NCBI GenBank assembly: GCA_018652265.1
Contig: JABICL010000047.1
Span: 1 to 59,225 of the forward strand
Direction of reading: 5' to 3'
Length of the DNA stretch: 59,225 bases
DNA from: Candidatus Peribacteria bacterium
GTDB lineage: Bacteria > Patescibacteriota > Gracilibacteria > Peribacterales > Peribacteraceae
The notes beneath the pieces are model-generated. The model was not told the origin of the DNA. It did no database searches and saw only the letters and a program-made list of their open reading frames with translations. The translations under genes were made by a program, and so were the position numbers. Below are positions 1 through 9,600 of this stretch, in pieces (position 1 is the first letter of the stretch; every line of letters begins with the position of its first letter).

Positions 1-1
1 A

Positions 2-79
2 TGGTGGGCGCAGAGGGAGTCGAACCCCCGACCTTCTGGGTGTAAACCAGACGCTCTAAACCAACTGAGCTATGCGCCC
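2..79 (-). tRNA. tRNA-Val (anticodon UAC)
   Basis: On the minus strand a full cloverleaf is visible: 7-bp acceptor GGGCGCA/TGCGCCC, D arm GCTC/GAGC, and a 7-nt anticodon loop TTTACAC with anticodon TAC. The T arm has the loop TTCGACT. Discriminator A and the CCA end are encoded (positions 2-5). It reads valine GUA and related codons. Confidence 0.95.
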
Positions 80-258
80 GACCTGTAGTACCATTGTATC
101 ATTTATTAGAGTATATAAATCAAGGAAATAGTTTGTTGATTTTATGGCATATTGCTACTTTTCCCTTTACTAGTTGGCATTAGTCATCTGCAACACATTT
201 TTTATTTTGTTCAGGACAGTATAATTAGGTAAAAGATTGTTTCTTTCCCAAATTTTTT

Positions 259-663
259 ATGAAATCGAGACCAGCAGAATTAAATGCAGAAATGGTTGTA
301 AGTGTAACTTTTGGAGTTATTCTTGCGATGTTCGGATTTGCTCATTACATGGACATAGAAATGTTTAAGCAAATGACAATGTTTGGATTTGTAGAGGGTG
401 GAGTTATGGCCTCTCTTGCAGGGCTTTGGGCATACATACTTCCATTTCTAATGATCGTAGGAGGTGTGCTTATTGCGGTTGGATATCGTTATGACATTGC
501 CTTATGGGTTTCTGGAGTTGCGCTAGCTTCTATTGCTATCGGAATGACTTCTAAGGCAATAATTGGAACAATGGAACTAAAAGATGCCGCTCCACATGTT
601 CAAGCTATATTTATATGGTTGCTTATGTATGCATTTGTAGCAAAAAGTGAGCGTTGCAAATAG
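259..663 (+). CDS. Small four-helix membrane protein, DoxX-like
   Basis: A 134-residue, mostly hydrophobic protein with about four membrane segments (roughly residues 10-30, 55-75, 78-100 and 112-128) and short basic ends. The size and the conserved-looking Phe/Gly-rich first helix resemble DoxX/DoxD-type quinone-related membrane proteins, but no decisive motif is seen, so the function is open. It shares a bidirectional terminator with the convergent clpP gene. Confidence 0.6.
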   Translation: MKSRPAELNAEMVVSVTFGVILAMFGFAHYMDIEMFKQMTMFGFVEGGVMASLAGLWAYILPFLMIVGGVLIAVGYRYDIALWVSGVALASIAIGMTSKAIIGTMELKDAAPHVQAIFIWLLMYAFVAKSERCK

Positions 664-672
664 TTAGGTACA

Positions 673-706
673 AAAAAAGCAGGAATGATTTCATTCCTGC
701 TTTTTT
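673..706. terminator. Bidirectional intrinsic terminator
   Basis: A 16-bp perfect inverted repeat with a TT loop, flanked by an A-run on the left and a T-run on the right. It can terminate both the rightward gene ending at 663 and clpP coming from the right. It is one of only three clear classical terminators in the window. Confidence 0.9.
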
Positions 707-715
707 GAAGGTGAA

Positions 716-1300
716 TTAATCGATTATTTTATCTATAAGTCCATACTTGAGAGCTTCTTTTGCTGTCATGAACTTGTCTCTTTCGGTATCTTCTTTTACT
801 TTTTCTAGTGGTTGTCCAGAATGTTTTGCAATCAGGCTATTTAGAGTGTCTTTGGTAGCCAAAATATGTTTTGCATGAATTGCAATATCAGTTGCTTGTC
901 CTTCTGCTCCACCAAGAGGTTGATGGATCATTATTTCAGAGTGAGGGAGAGCAAAACGCTTTCCTTTTGTACCTCCTAGTAAAATCATTGCACCTCCACT
1001 TGCAGCCATTCCAAGACATACAGTAGAAACATCAGGCGATACATGCGTCATAGTGTCATACATCGCAAGAGTTGAAGTTACTTGTCCTCCTGGAGAATTG
1101 ACATACATAATAATATCTTTCTCTGGATCTTGTTTCTCTAGAAAGAGTAATTGTGCAATTATGGAATTAGCAACATCATCATTTATTCCTGTTCCTAGAA
1201 AAATAATTCTTTCTTCTAGTAATCTCGAATAAATGTCGTATGCCCGCTCTCCAAATTGTGTTTTTTCTATTACAGTTGGTATAACGAAATTTTTGATCAT
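716..1300 (-). CDS. clpP: ATP-dependent Clp protease proteolytic subunit
   Basis: Peptidase S14, the barrel-forming serine protease that degrades proteins unfolded by ClpX/ClpA-type ATPases in the cytoplasm. The length (194 aa) is normal. The catalytic triad is visible as Ser101 (GMAASGG), His126 (MIHQPLGG) and Asp175 (TERDKF). The start is supported by TATAAT 6 nt upstream on the minus strand, which predicts a leaderless mRNA. It is divergent from miaA with a 17-nt gap whose -10 elements overlap. No Clp ATPase gene lies nearby. Confidence 0.97.
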   Translation of the reverse strand: MIKNFVIPTVIEKTQFGERAYDIYSRLLEERIIFLGTGINDDVANSIIAQLLFLEKQDPEKDIIMYVNSPGGQVTSTLAMYDTMTHVSPDVSTVCLGMAASGGAMILLGGTKGKRFALPHSEIMIHQPLGGAEGQATDIAIHAKHILATKDTLNSLIAKHSGQPLEKVKEDTERDKFMTAKEALKYGLIDKIID

Positions 1301-1305
1301 ATGCT

Positions 1306-1312
1306 TATTATA
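1306..1312. promoter_or_regulatory. Bidirectional -10 shared by clpP and miaA
   Basis: TATTAT on the plus strand (1306-1311) lies 6 nt before the miaA ATG. TATAAT on the minus strand (1307-1312) lies 6 nt before the clpP ATG. The two hexamers overlap almost completely, so one AT-rich site can start two leaderless divergent transcripts. The spacing is seen directly; the promoter activity is inferred. Confidence 0.7.
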
Positions 1313-1317
1313 TCATT

Positions 1318-2280
1318 ATGAAGGATTCCGATCTACTTAGAACGCTTGATGTATTCCTAGGGGGTGCAAAAAAACCGCTTGTGGTAGTACTTGGCCCGAC
1401 TGCGAGTGGTAAAACATCACTTTCAATCAAAATTGCAAATTATGTTGGGGCTGTGCCGCGTGGCGACACAGGAGCTTTACGCGGAGAGATAGTAAACTCT
1501 GACTCGAGACAATTGTATAGACTGCTTGACATTGGTACTGCAAAGATTTCCGAAGAAGAAATGGAAGGAGTAAAACATCATTTGATAGATGTAAAAGATC
1601 CAGGCGAAGAAGTAACAGTTGGTTGGTACCAAAAAGAAACAACTCAAATTATTGATGAGATTCACAAGAAGGGAAGTGTTCCGGTTCTCACTGGAGGATC
1701 GATGCTTTATATAAGCTCGATTGTCGATGGCCTTACTTTGGCAGAATCTCCAGATCTAGAAATGCATAGAAGATTAGAAGATGAATATGATGAGAATGAT
1801 GGAGAGTTGCTTTATAAAAAACTACAAAAAGTAGATCCAGATACAGCGGCTAATATTCATAAGAATAATAAGCCATACGTAATTCGTGCTATGGAGATAT
1901 ATGAAATGCATAATGCTCCGAAGAAAGAGGTGGTTAGAAAAAAAGGATGTGAATATGAGCTTTTGATGATTGGAATAGATGTTTCCAGAGATATTCTCCT
2001 TAAGCGTATAGAAGAACGTACTGAACTGATGCTTGAAAATGGATGGATAGAAGAGGTTCGAGAGCTTCTTAGGCTTGGTTACAGCGAATCTGATCCTGGA
2101 ATGAAAAGCTGTGGATATAGAGAAATTATTCAGTATATTCGCGAAATAGATGCAGATGCAGATCCTGAATTTGCTATGGAAACTCTAAAGAAAGCAATAA
2201 TTACTAAAACTAGGCAATATGCTAAGAGACAAATGACTTGGTGGCGTAATGATGACAGGATTAAGTGGATTAGTGGATAG
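1318..2280 (+). CDS. miaA: tRNA dimethylallyltransferase
   Basis: Transfers a dimethylallyl group to A37 of tRNAs reading UNN codons, which improves reading accuracy. The P-loop GPTASGKT is at residues 26-33, the NSDSRQLY motif follows, then a DIGTAK motif; the length (320 aa) is typical. About 12 extra residues at 43-56 (GAVPRGDTGALRG), before EIVNSDS, are encoded by an unusually GC-rich stretch with an imperfect palindrome, probably a repeat insertion. The ATG is supported by the adjacent -10. The 3' end runs to 4 nt before the convergent nadK. Confidence 0.96.
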   Translation: MKDSDLLRTLDVFLGGAKKPLVVVLGPTASGKTSLSIKIANYVGAVPRGDTGALRGEIVNSDSRQLYRLLDIGTAKISEEEMEGVKHHLIDVKDPGEEVTVGWYQKETTQIIDEIHKKGSVPVLTGGSMLYISSIVDGLTLAESPDLEMHRRLEDEYDENDGELLYKKLQKVDPDTAANIHKNNKPYVIRAMEIYEMHNAPKKEVVRKKGCEYELLMIGIDVSRDILLKRIEERTELMLENGWIEEVRELLRLGYSESDPGMKSCGYREIIQYIREIDADADPEFAMETLKKAIITKTRQYAKRQMTWWRNDDRIKWISG

Positions 2281-2284
2281 ATTG

Positions 2285-3157
2285 CTATTCCCCCCAACCA
2301 AGTTTCTCCCTAAGTGTTCCATAAAATGAATCTTTATCTTTACGGAGGAATTTAACTTTTTCTGGATATGTTTCTATATGAACCTTGTCTCCTCTGAGGA
2401 GTGAGTTGTGAACTTGCCCATCAAATGTGAGGCTAACTTCTATGTGATCGAATTTAGTTTCTCTAGGAAGTATTTCTATGTCTATAGTTTCGTTCGATGG
2501 GATTGCAAGAGGCTTTTGTGAGAATGCGTGTGCGTTTATAGGAGTTAATATAGTTTCTAGAACACCAGGATGAACTATTGGTCCGCCTGCAGCTAAATTA
2601 TATGCTGTAGATCCTGTAGGAGTTGCAATTATCAGTCCATCTGCACGAAATGTTGTAAGTGGCTTTGAGTTTATGCAAGTTCTAAGTTCTATGAGCCTTG
2701 CTATTGCTCCTTGGCTTATTACAACCTCATTCAAAACATGTCCGTTTATTATTTCTTTTCCATCTCTTATAACTTTACAAGAGAGCATATCTCTTTCTTC
2801 TAGTACTCCTGATCCAGATATCAGATCTGGAATCACTTCAAATATTTCATCTATATCGTATTCAGCAAGAAATCCAACAGTTCCACGATTTATAGTAAGT
2901 AGTGGAGTATTGAAGTTATTCATTTCCTGAACAGTTCTGAGTATTGATCCATCTCCTCCTAATACTATTATTAAATCTGCTTCGTCTAGTGATTGAAATT
3001 GTTTGTGATCAGATAGCGAAGGAATATTGCATCTTTCAGGATCGAGTAGGACATTCGATCCTGTTTTTTTGATTGCATCTATTACATTCGAGATAATTTC
3101 CTCTTTGTTTTCCATATCCATTCTGGATGTAATGCCTATGTTTTTGAATTTTGACAT
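2285..3157 (-). CDS. nadK: NAD kinase
   Basis: ATP-NAD kinase, which makes NADP from NAD in the cytosol. It shows the diagnostic GGDGS motif (67-71) and the second signature TPTGSTAYN followed by AAGGP (about 179-193). With the start at 3157 (MSKFKN) it is 290 aa, the usual size. An upstream in-frame start at 3199 would overlap the preceding glycosyltransferase and adds residues unlike the family, so 3157 is preferred. It is probably cotranscribed with the glycosyltransferase (10-nt gap). Confidence 0.95.
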   Translation of the reverse strand: MSKFKNIGITSRMDMENKEEIISNVIDAIKKTGSNVLLDPERCNIPSLSDHKQFQSLDEADLIIVLGGDGSILRTVQEMNNFNTPLLTINRGTVGFLAEYDIDEIFEVIPDLISGSGVLEERDMLSCKVIRDGKEIINGHVLNEVVISQGAIARLIELRTCINSKPLTTFRADGLIIATPTGSTAYNLAAGGPIVHPGVLETILTPINAHAFSQKPLAIPSNETIDIEILPRETKFDHIEVSLTFDGQVHNSLLRGDKVHIETYPEKVKFLRKDKDSFYGTLREKLGWGE

Positions 3158-3167
3158 GAGTAAGGAT

Positions 3168-4175
3168 CTAATAATCAGACATTTTAAGGTTTTCCACAAT
3201 CAGATCTGCGGTTTTTTCCCAGCTAAAACACTTAGATCTTTCTATTCCTTTTTCTGAAAGGTCTTTCCTAAGCACAGGGTCTGTGAGCACTTTTTCTAGT
3301 GCTTCAGTAATATTTCTCGTATCTTCTGGATCTATCAGTAAATTAGCGTTGCCCGATATTTCTCTTAGGCTACTTCTATTTGAGGTGATGACAGGTATTG
3401 CTAATTTCATTGCATCAAGAATTGGTATCCCAAAGCCTTCCAGTAAAGATGGATATGCAAATGCAGTTGCATCTGATAGTAGCTTGATCATTTCCTTTGA
3501 CTCTACAAATCCTTTCCATTCAACTCCATCAGATTTTTCTGCCAATTCAACTATTTCATCGTCGTCCCAGCCTCTACCACCTGCAAGTATTAGTTTGTAA
3601 TTAGTTTTAATATCTGTGGGAAGTAGATTCCATGCTTCTATGAGTTTAAGCTGATTTTTACGAGGACATAGTGTTCCTATAGAAAGAATATAATTTCCTT
3701 CAGATCTTTCTGCTTGTTCTAGGTCTGTGATAGTAGGTCCAGCATAAACTGTAACAACTTTGTTTGGATCTATATCTGGAAATCTTTTTAGAAATTCTAA
3801 GCGCGTTGAGTCACTCACTGTAAATATAATTTTTGCGTTTCTTGCTGCGCGTTTAAGTGTAAATCTTTCTATTAATTTTGCTTTTTTATCGTGCCTGTCT
3901 TTTTCAAACGCAATTAAGTCATGCACTACTATTGCATAAGGAACTTTTTTCCCAAGAAGATAGGGGACTATAAAACTAGTAGTACTCAGATATATATCTG
4001 GCACATTATTTTTCAGAAATTTTGCAGTTTTCAGATGCCAAATTGAAGATGGGTTTCCTATTCTGGATAATTCTACATTTCTCTTTTCTAGCTCATAGAT
4101 AACATTTTTGGCCCACACTCCCTTCCCAGTAGGATTTAACTTCTCAGCTTCCCGTGCATCCACCATAATATGCAT
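3168..4175 (-). CDS. Glycosyltransferase family 4
   Basis: A 335-aa GT-B fold retaining glycosyltransferase. The N-terminal half carries the acceptor-side pattern ending in VVHDL. The C-terminal half has SIGTLCPRKN and the donor-binding stretch EGFGIPILDAM, equivalent to the E-x7-E motif with Asp in the second place. It likely adds a sugar from a nucleotide-sugar donor to a surface glycan; the substrate cannot be told. TAGAAT sits 6 nt before the ATG, so the mRNA is predicted to be leaderless. A second GT4 gene is at 22020-23066. Confidence 0.9.
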   Translation of the reverse strand: MHIMVDAREAEKLNPTGKGVWAKNVIYELEKRNVELSRIGNPSSIWHLKTAKFLKNNVPDIYLSTTSFIVPYLLGKKVPYAIVVHDLIAFEKDRHDKKAKLIERFTLKRAARNAKIIFTVSDSTRLEFLKRFPDIDPNKVVTVYAGPTITDLEQAERSEGNYILSIGTLCPRKNQLKLIEAWNLLPTDIKTNYKLILAGGRGWDDDEIVELAEKSDGVEWKGFVESKEMIKLLSDATAFAYPSLLEGFGIPILDAMKLAIPVITSNRSSLREISGNANLLIDPEDTRNITEALEKVLTDPVLRKDLSEKGIERSKCFSWEKTADLIVENLKMSDY

Positions 4176-4177
4176 GC

Positions 4178-4187
4178 TATCATTCTA
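4178..4187. promoter_or_regulatory. Overlapping divergent -10 elements
   Basis: TATCAT (plus, 4178-4183) lies 8 nt before the ATG at 4192. TAGAAT (minus, read from 4187 to 4182) lies 6 nt before the ATG of the glycosyltransferase at 4175. The two hexamers overlap by 2 bp, giving two leaderless divergent starts only 16 nt apart. Confidence 0.6.
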
Positions 4188-4191
4188 CACG

Positions 4192-4788
4192 ATGTCCAAC
4201 TTTATACGTTCCCTTAAGAGGCTAGAAATTGAAGAAAAAATATTAAATATTGGTTCAACCTTTGCTCTAATTGGAGTATTTATGCCTTGGTTTGGTGGAG
4301 AGTGGTTTGGCGAGGTTACTACTTGGTCGGGGTTTGGCTTTTATACTTCTTTTGCAGGACTTCTAATATTTTTGTCACATACTTTTGTTCTAGCTCTTAC
4401 AGTTTTGCCCCTTCTTGGTTATCAAGTAATTAAAACGTCTTTCAGAGATACGATAAGGATGATAGTTGGACTCGAATGTATTTTGCTTGTAATAGTTGTT
4501 TGGTCTGTTCTTACAAACATTGCATTTGATCGTGCTCAAATGGAAATTAGATTTGGATTATATTTGTCGCTTGTTGGAAGTATTATCGTTTCTCTATATG
4601 CCTTTCTGAAGCTTCAGCAAGAAAAGAAGCGCAATGTACAAGAATTTTTCCATCATCCAGAAGATGGAGATGCTGATATTCAGCCAATAAGAGGGGAAGA
4701 ATCGAAAAATGATGATGTAGGTGAAGATATACCGCCTCCACCTCCACCTCCACCTCCTGCAAAACCAGAAGAACCAAAGCTCTTTTAG
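4192..4788 (+). CDS. Membrane protein with proline-rich tail
   Basis: A 198-aa protein of unknown function. It has four predicted membrane helices in the first about 145 residues, then a charged cytoplasmic region and a tail with nine consecutive prolines before AKPEEPKLF. The start at 4192 (MSNFIR) is chosen because TATCAT lies 8 nt upstream; an in-frame ATG at 4108 lies inside the divergent glycosyltransferase. The polyproline run would normally need EF-P to translate. Confidence 0.7.
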   Translation: MSNFIRSLKRLEIEEKILNIGSTFALIGVFMPWFGGEWFGEVTTWSGFGFYTSFAGLLIFLSHTFVLALTVLPLLGYQVIKTSFRDTIRMIVGLECILLVIVVWSVLTNIAFDRAQMEIRFGLYLSLVGSIIVSLYAFLKLQQEKKRNVQEFFHHPEDGDADIQPIRGEESKNDDVGEDIPPPPPPPPPAKPEEPKLF

Positions 4789-4825
4789 GTTGTTAGATTA
4801 GTGGCTCAATTGTACTATTGCTCTG

Positions 4826-5104
4826 ATGGCTTCTGCTTCACAATATTCGGATGATGATCTGGTTTACGTTGATCCAGATAAAAAAGAAATACTAGGAAAA
4901 GTGGAGTTCGATGCGAATGGAAAACCGAAAAAGCTTCCATATCCAAGTAAAGAGGAAGGAAGAGCTCCATGGAGAAAATTTTTCCCATGGGGAACTCATA
5001 AGAGCATGGAGAATGCTTGGCTTAAAAAAAGAGGAGGCAGCGAAGACGACAGTGAGTCGTCGTTTGACGATGCATTAGAGAGATTATTAAAAGATAAAAT
5101 TTAG
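4826..5104 (+). CDS. Small charged protein of unknown function
   Basis: A 92-aa soluble protein, rich in Asp/Glu/Lys, with a central Trp/Pro segment (PWRKFFPWG) and an acidic serine-rich tail. No family is recognised. TACTAT (4813-4818) lies 7 nt before the ATG, matching the promoter-to-start pattern of the window and supporting that it is a real gene. Confidence 0.6.
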   Translation: MASASQYSDDDLVYVDPDKKEILGKVEFDANGKPKKLPYPSKEEGRAPWRKFFPWGTHKSMENAWLKKRGGSEDDSESSFDDALERLLKDKI

Positions 5105-5119
5105 ATCAGCAATCTCTAG

Positions 5120-5125
5120 TATAAT
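5120..5125 (+). promoter_or_regulatory. -10 element TATAAT deciding the start at 5132
   Basis: A consensus TATAAT directly abuts an ATG at 5126 and lies 6 nt before the second in-frame ATG at 5132. In other genes here the gap is 6-12 nt, so translation most likely begins at 5132. Confidence 0.65.
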
Positions 5126-5131
5126 ATGAGC

Positions 5132-5827
5132 ATGATAAACATTTTCAGAAACGAACAATCACTCTCAGAAGCAAACAAAGGAGAAATAAAAGATGCTATA
5201 AAAAGATTATTCACGCTAAGTACAAATGATTACGGGTATTACCTATTTCTTGTTTTGTCTGTAATAATTACTACTGCAGGACTTATGGTTAAGTCAGCTC
5301 CTGTGATTATTGGAGGAATGATTATTGCTCCTATTCTTACTCCAATGCTTGCTTGTGGGCTTGCAGTGTTTTTACTTGAATTTAAAGGTTTTGTTCATGC
5401 ATTAACCATAGTTCTTATATCTGTTGTTATAGCTTTTGTTTTGTCTTCTGCTATGACGTTTACAGTTATGTTTATAGAGCCAGAAGCTGCTGTGTTTGAA
5501 TATTCACAAGCACTAGTAAGTCCAGGCCTTTATATATTGATCGCATTCTCTGCTGGTATTGCCGGAGCATTTGCTTTTGTAAAATCTCATCTTTCCTCTT
5601 CTATATCTGGAGTAGCAGTAAGCGCTTCGCTTATGCCTCCACTTTGCTCTATTGGAATAGGTGCAGTGCTAAAAAATGATGTTTTAGTCAGAGACTCTCT
5701 GACTATATTTTTATTAAATGTTTTTGGAATAGTTTTGGCTTCTGCTGTAGTTTTTTGGATACTTGGTTTCTGGAAAGAAAGAAAGTTTGAAGAAAAAACA
5801 GCAGAAAAAGTTAATGATAAAGACTAA
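5132..5827 (+). CDS. DUF389-type membrane protein
   Basis: A 231-aa protein with six or so membrane helices. It carries the two DUF389 signatures: GGMIIAPILTPML after the first helix pair and GVAVSASLMPPLCSIGIG later. The biochemical role of this family is unknown. The N-terminal 35 residues and the last 20 are charged and probably cytoplasmic. It is separated by 44 nt from the downstream ITPase gene. Confidence 0.85.
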   Translation: MINIFRNEQSLSEANKGEIKDAIKRLFTLSTNDYGYYLFLVLSVIITTAGLMVKSAPVIIGGMIIAPILTPMLACGLAVFLLEFKGFVHALTIVLISVVIAFVLSSAMTFTVMFIEPEAAVFEYSQALVSPGLYILIAFSAGIAGAFAFVKSHLSSSISGVAVSASLMPPLCSIGIGAVLKNDVLVRDSLTIFLLNVFGIVLASAVVFWILGFWKERKFEEKTAEKVNDKD

Positions 5828-5871
5828 TAGATTATTTATTCTAGATTTCATTTAAAACATTAATAATTTGT

Positions 5872-6483
5872 ATGAATAATATTGACGTACTACTTGCTAC
5901 AACAAATAAGGGAAAAGCCATAGAAATTGGTGAAGTGTTGCAGGATTTGGATATTTCTCTGATTAGCTTGTTCGATTTGTCCGATCCTCCTGTGCAGCCC
6001 GATGAAATTGGAGAAACATTTGAGGAGAATGCAGTAGATAAAGCTAAGTACTATTTTGATCAAACCAAGATGGTTTCTATAGCAGATGACTCTGGAATAC
6101 ATATAGATATATTAAGCGGAGAGCTTGGGATTCATACTCGTAGATGGGGAGCAGGGGAGAAAGCTTCAGACGAAGAATGGATTTCATATTTTTTGGATCG
6201 AATGAGACATGAAGAAAATAAATATGCAGAATTTGTTTCTGTAATTGCACTTGCGGATGGTGAATCTGTGAGGACTTTTGAAGGAAGATGCAGGGGCGTT
6301 ATAACAGATGATCTAGAAGCCGATTATTTACCAGGATTGCCTATTTCTGCATGTTTTCGCCCTGATGGGTTCGATAAAGTCTTCTCTGCGTTATCTGTAG
6401 AAGAAAAGAACTCTATAAGTCATAGAGGAGAGGCTGTTGGTAAATTAAAGGATTTTATTTTGAAGCATGTTGGTACTAAGTAA
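5872..6483 (+). CDS. rdgB: Non-canonical purine NTP pyrophosphatase (RdgB/HAM1)
   Basis: Hydrolyses dITP/ITP/XTP to monophosphates and so keeps deaminated purines out of DNA and RNA. It shows the nucleotide-binding start LATTNKGKAIEI, the FEENAVDKA motif, the metal-binding SIADDSGI (Asp72-Asp73) and the base-recognition SHRGEA near residue 183. The length (203 aa) is typical. A palindromic repeat follows 13 nt after its stop. Confidence 0.92.
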   Translation: MNNIDVLLATTNKGKAIEIGEVLQDLDISLISLFDLSDPPVQPDEIGETFEENAVDKAKYYFDQTKMVSIADDSGIHIDILSGELGIHTRRWGAGEKASDEEWISYFLDRMRHEENKYAEFVSVIALADGESVRTFEGRCRGVITDDLEADYLPGLPISACFRPDGFDKVFSALSVEEKNSISHRGEAVGKLKDFILKHVGTK

Positions 6484-6495
6484 TTATCAATATTC

Positions 6496-6605
6496 AGCAT
6501 GCATCCTTCGAGACGGTTTTGCTGTGTCATACTGAGGAGTACTGAGCGAAGCGAAGTACGTCTCGAAGTATAAGCAGCAAAACCTCCTCAGGATGACACA
6601 GAACA
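6496..6605. repeat. Palindromic repeat, family A copy 1
   Basis: An imperfect inverted repeat filling the gap between two convergent genes. TGCTGTGTCATACTGAG on the left pairs with CTCAGGATGACACAG on the right. The motifs TACTGAGCGAAGCGAAGTACG and TCTCGAAGT are shared with copies near 11.6, 35.7 and 51.5 kb. Confidence 0.8.
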
Positions 6606-6606
6606 A

Positions 6607-9600
6607 CTATCCAACTTCGGTAAAATCCAACGAAGTAATCTTTTTCCAGACAATCTGAATCAATTCTTTTAATTCTTCTACTTCTTCATCCGAAATTTGT
6701 ACGTCTATTACAGATCTTTCTTCTTTTGGATTTCCTACAAAATCAAATGTGAAGAGTGATGCAGTATGTGAGAATGAAGGAGATATATCGCATAAGAGCT
6801 TATAAAATGTTAGCTGTCTAAGTAAATTTTCCTCTTTTCGTATAGCAGACTCTGTTTTTCTAGTTCTTCCAGTCTTGTAATCTATTACTTTGCATTTTTG
6901 TCCGTTTACATTGAAAAGATCTATTCTATCTATTTTCCCAGTAATAGGAATTACAGATTCTGTAGAGCTTAATTTATCGGTAAGAGCACCTTTTATAGTT
7001 TTTTCTGTAGAGAGAATAAGAGGAATCTCATTGGTAAGTGATCCATATTTTTCTAATAACTCTTTTCCTTCGTGCATATAATGAGCTCTTTCTTTTTCTG
7101 TGAGAATTGCTTTTGCAAGTGACTCTTCGAATGATTCTAATAAATTGTTCATATCGAATGGCTCTCCTTTTTGCCATGCTCTATTTCTCATTTCTAATGC
7201 ATGGTGAATAGCTGAACCGAAATATAAATAAGGAGCCTTTGCTTGTGGCATTTTTAGTAGATGTGTCCATAAAAACATCTTTGGATCATCTAGAAATGCA
7301 TTCAATGAAGTTACAGAAAGTTCAAATGATTTGATCTGATCTCTTAGGAATGCTTCAAATGCTTCATCTATTTTAAATACAGGTTTCCATAAAGTTTCTA
7401 TAGGCTTAGGAGCGTCTTTAGGATCTACTAATTCTTCTGCTACTAGATTTCCTGCTTCTGCCATGAAAGATGAAACTTGAGCATCTTTTATATTTGCGCC
7501 AGATCTATAATTTTCTGCGAAAGTAAGAATCAGATTATCTTTTGCGCGTGTCATTGCAACATACATGAGCCTTCGTTCATCTTCTTGTTTTAGATTTTTT
7601 TCATCTCTTTCTGATCCATATATCAAATTTTCTGGTAATGAAAATGAAGATCCTTGCCTTCTATTCCCCCAGTTTCCATATCTCACATGTGGAACTAATA
7701 CGAATTTAAATTCCATTCCTTTAGCTGCATGCGCTGTCATGAGCTGGACTCCTTCTTCTTCCATATGAGGAACGTCATATGCAAGTTTTAGTCCTGGCTC
7801 GCTGATGTATTGTTCTAGATCTGAAAGTAATTGAACCAATTTCATGTCTTTTTGTTCATTGGATCTTATTTTTACGTAATCATAGAAAGCATGGAGAACG
7901 GCAATTGTACGTGGATCTGCTGAATCATCGTCTTTTCGTGGTATAAGACCAAAATCCTTAAGTGCAAGTTCTATAATTTCTGGAAGAGTTTTACTTTCTT
8001 TCTGAGCATGCAGTCTTTCTATGATTGAAAATGGAAAATTAAGAACACTAAATTCTTCTGATTCCAAAATAAAAGATCTAAGTGAATTGTGAGTTCTTTG
8101 TCTTCTGTAACTGCACCAGAGTTTGCCTAAGTCCATAGGATGTATTTCTAAAATTTCACATCCAAGTGCCGCGCTCAGTGTGGCATCATTATCTGGAGAT
8201 TCTACTGCTCTGAGCAGAACTATAAGCTCTCTTATTTTTGGATGAAGTATAAGATCTTGTTTCGATGTAAGTATTACCGGAATTTCTGCACATGTTAGTA
8301 CATCAAATAATTCATTTGCTTCACCATTTCTTCTGCAAAGTACTGCCATATCGTTCCAATCAGTTCCTTTTTCATTTTCTTTTCTAAGGATCTCGGCAAT
8401 TGCTGCAAGTTCTGTTTCTGCTGATGGAAAACGCACGAATTTTGGCTTTGCGCCCGTCTTCGTCAGGCGCGTCTGACTACGCCGTGGCAAGCTCATAGCT
8501 TTTAGATCTTTTTCAATTCCATCAATTTTACCTGCCAGTCTATTTTCATTATTTCCAATTACATTCATAGAAGCATCCAGAATTTCCTGAGTTGATCTAT
8601 AGTTTTCCGTAAGCGTTATGACTTTTGCATCTGGAAATCTATTTGTAAATTCGAGCATGTTTGCAATAGAGGCTCCTTGGAATCTATAGATTGCCTGATC
8701 GTCGTCTCCCACTATAAAAATATTTGGAACATGATCTGGAGTAGGTTCTTTTGTGATAAGTTCTACTACTTCCGATTGTGCGCCATTTAAATCCTGATAT
8801 TCATCAGCAAGAATGTATTGATATTTCTCTTGTAATTCAGATAGTAGAAATTCGTTAGTTTTTAAGGCTTCTATTACAAACAAAATCATATCGTTGTAGT
8901 CATACCTCTGATTTTCTATTAGCTCACTGTTATATTTCTCATATATGTCACAGAATTCTTCGAATTGCTTAGTAAGACGAAGGTCATTTTTGTAGACTTG
9001 AGAATTTTTATCTCTTTCTTTTCCAGATGCGGTTGTGTTTATAGAATCTTTGTAAGAGGGGATTAAATCTCTAAGATCTTTTACGCTTATTCCCTCTCTT
9101 TTCATTTCGCTTATTCTCGAGAGAATTGCACTTGCACGACTTGTAACTTGAGTTTTGTAAGCTGGATTTGCATCGGATGGTTTTCCTAGAACAGATCCTG
9201 GCTTTAGATTATTTAGTATTCTTTTTATTATTCTAAGTTGTTCTAAATCACTTACTTGTTCTAGTGCGTTAAATGTTTCGAATATATTAGGATGAGTGAG
9301 AATTATTTCGTTACAAAATCCATGAACAGTATCTATGGTTATTCCATAAGCGTCTGGCCCGATTATCGTTCTTAGACGTTCACGTAATGCTTTTACTCCA
9401 CTAGTAGAAAATGTGAGACATAATATATTTCCTGGTCTCATCTGTGTTTTATTTAAGATATTTGCAGTTCTCATAGCTGTTACCTGTGTTTTTCCTGTTC
9501 CAGGACCAGCTATGACCATTACAGCGCCTTCCAAAGCTTCAACTGCCTTTTTTTGGGCCGGATTAAGCATTTTGAGCAAGTCACTAAAGTGGTTAGTGGT

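Noticed and set aside
4583-4777. Leucine/histidine/valine-rich frame opposite the proline-rich tail
   Set aside because: It is the antisense shadow of the polyproline codons.
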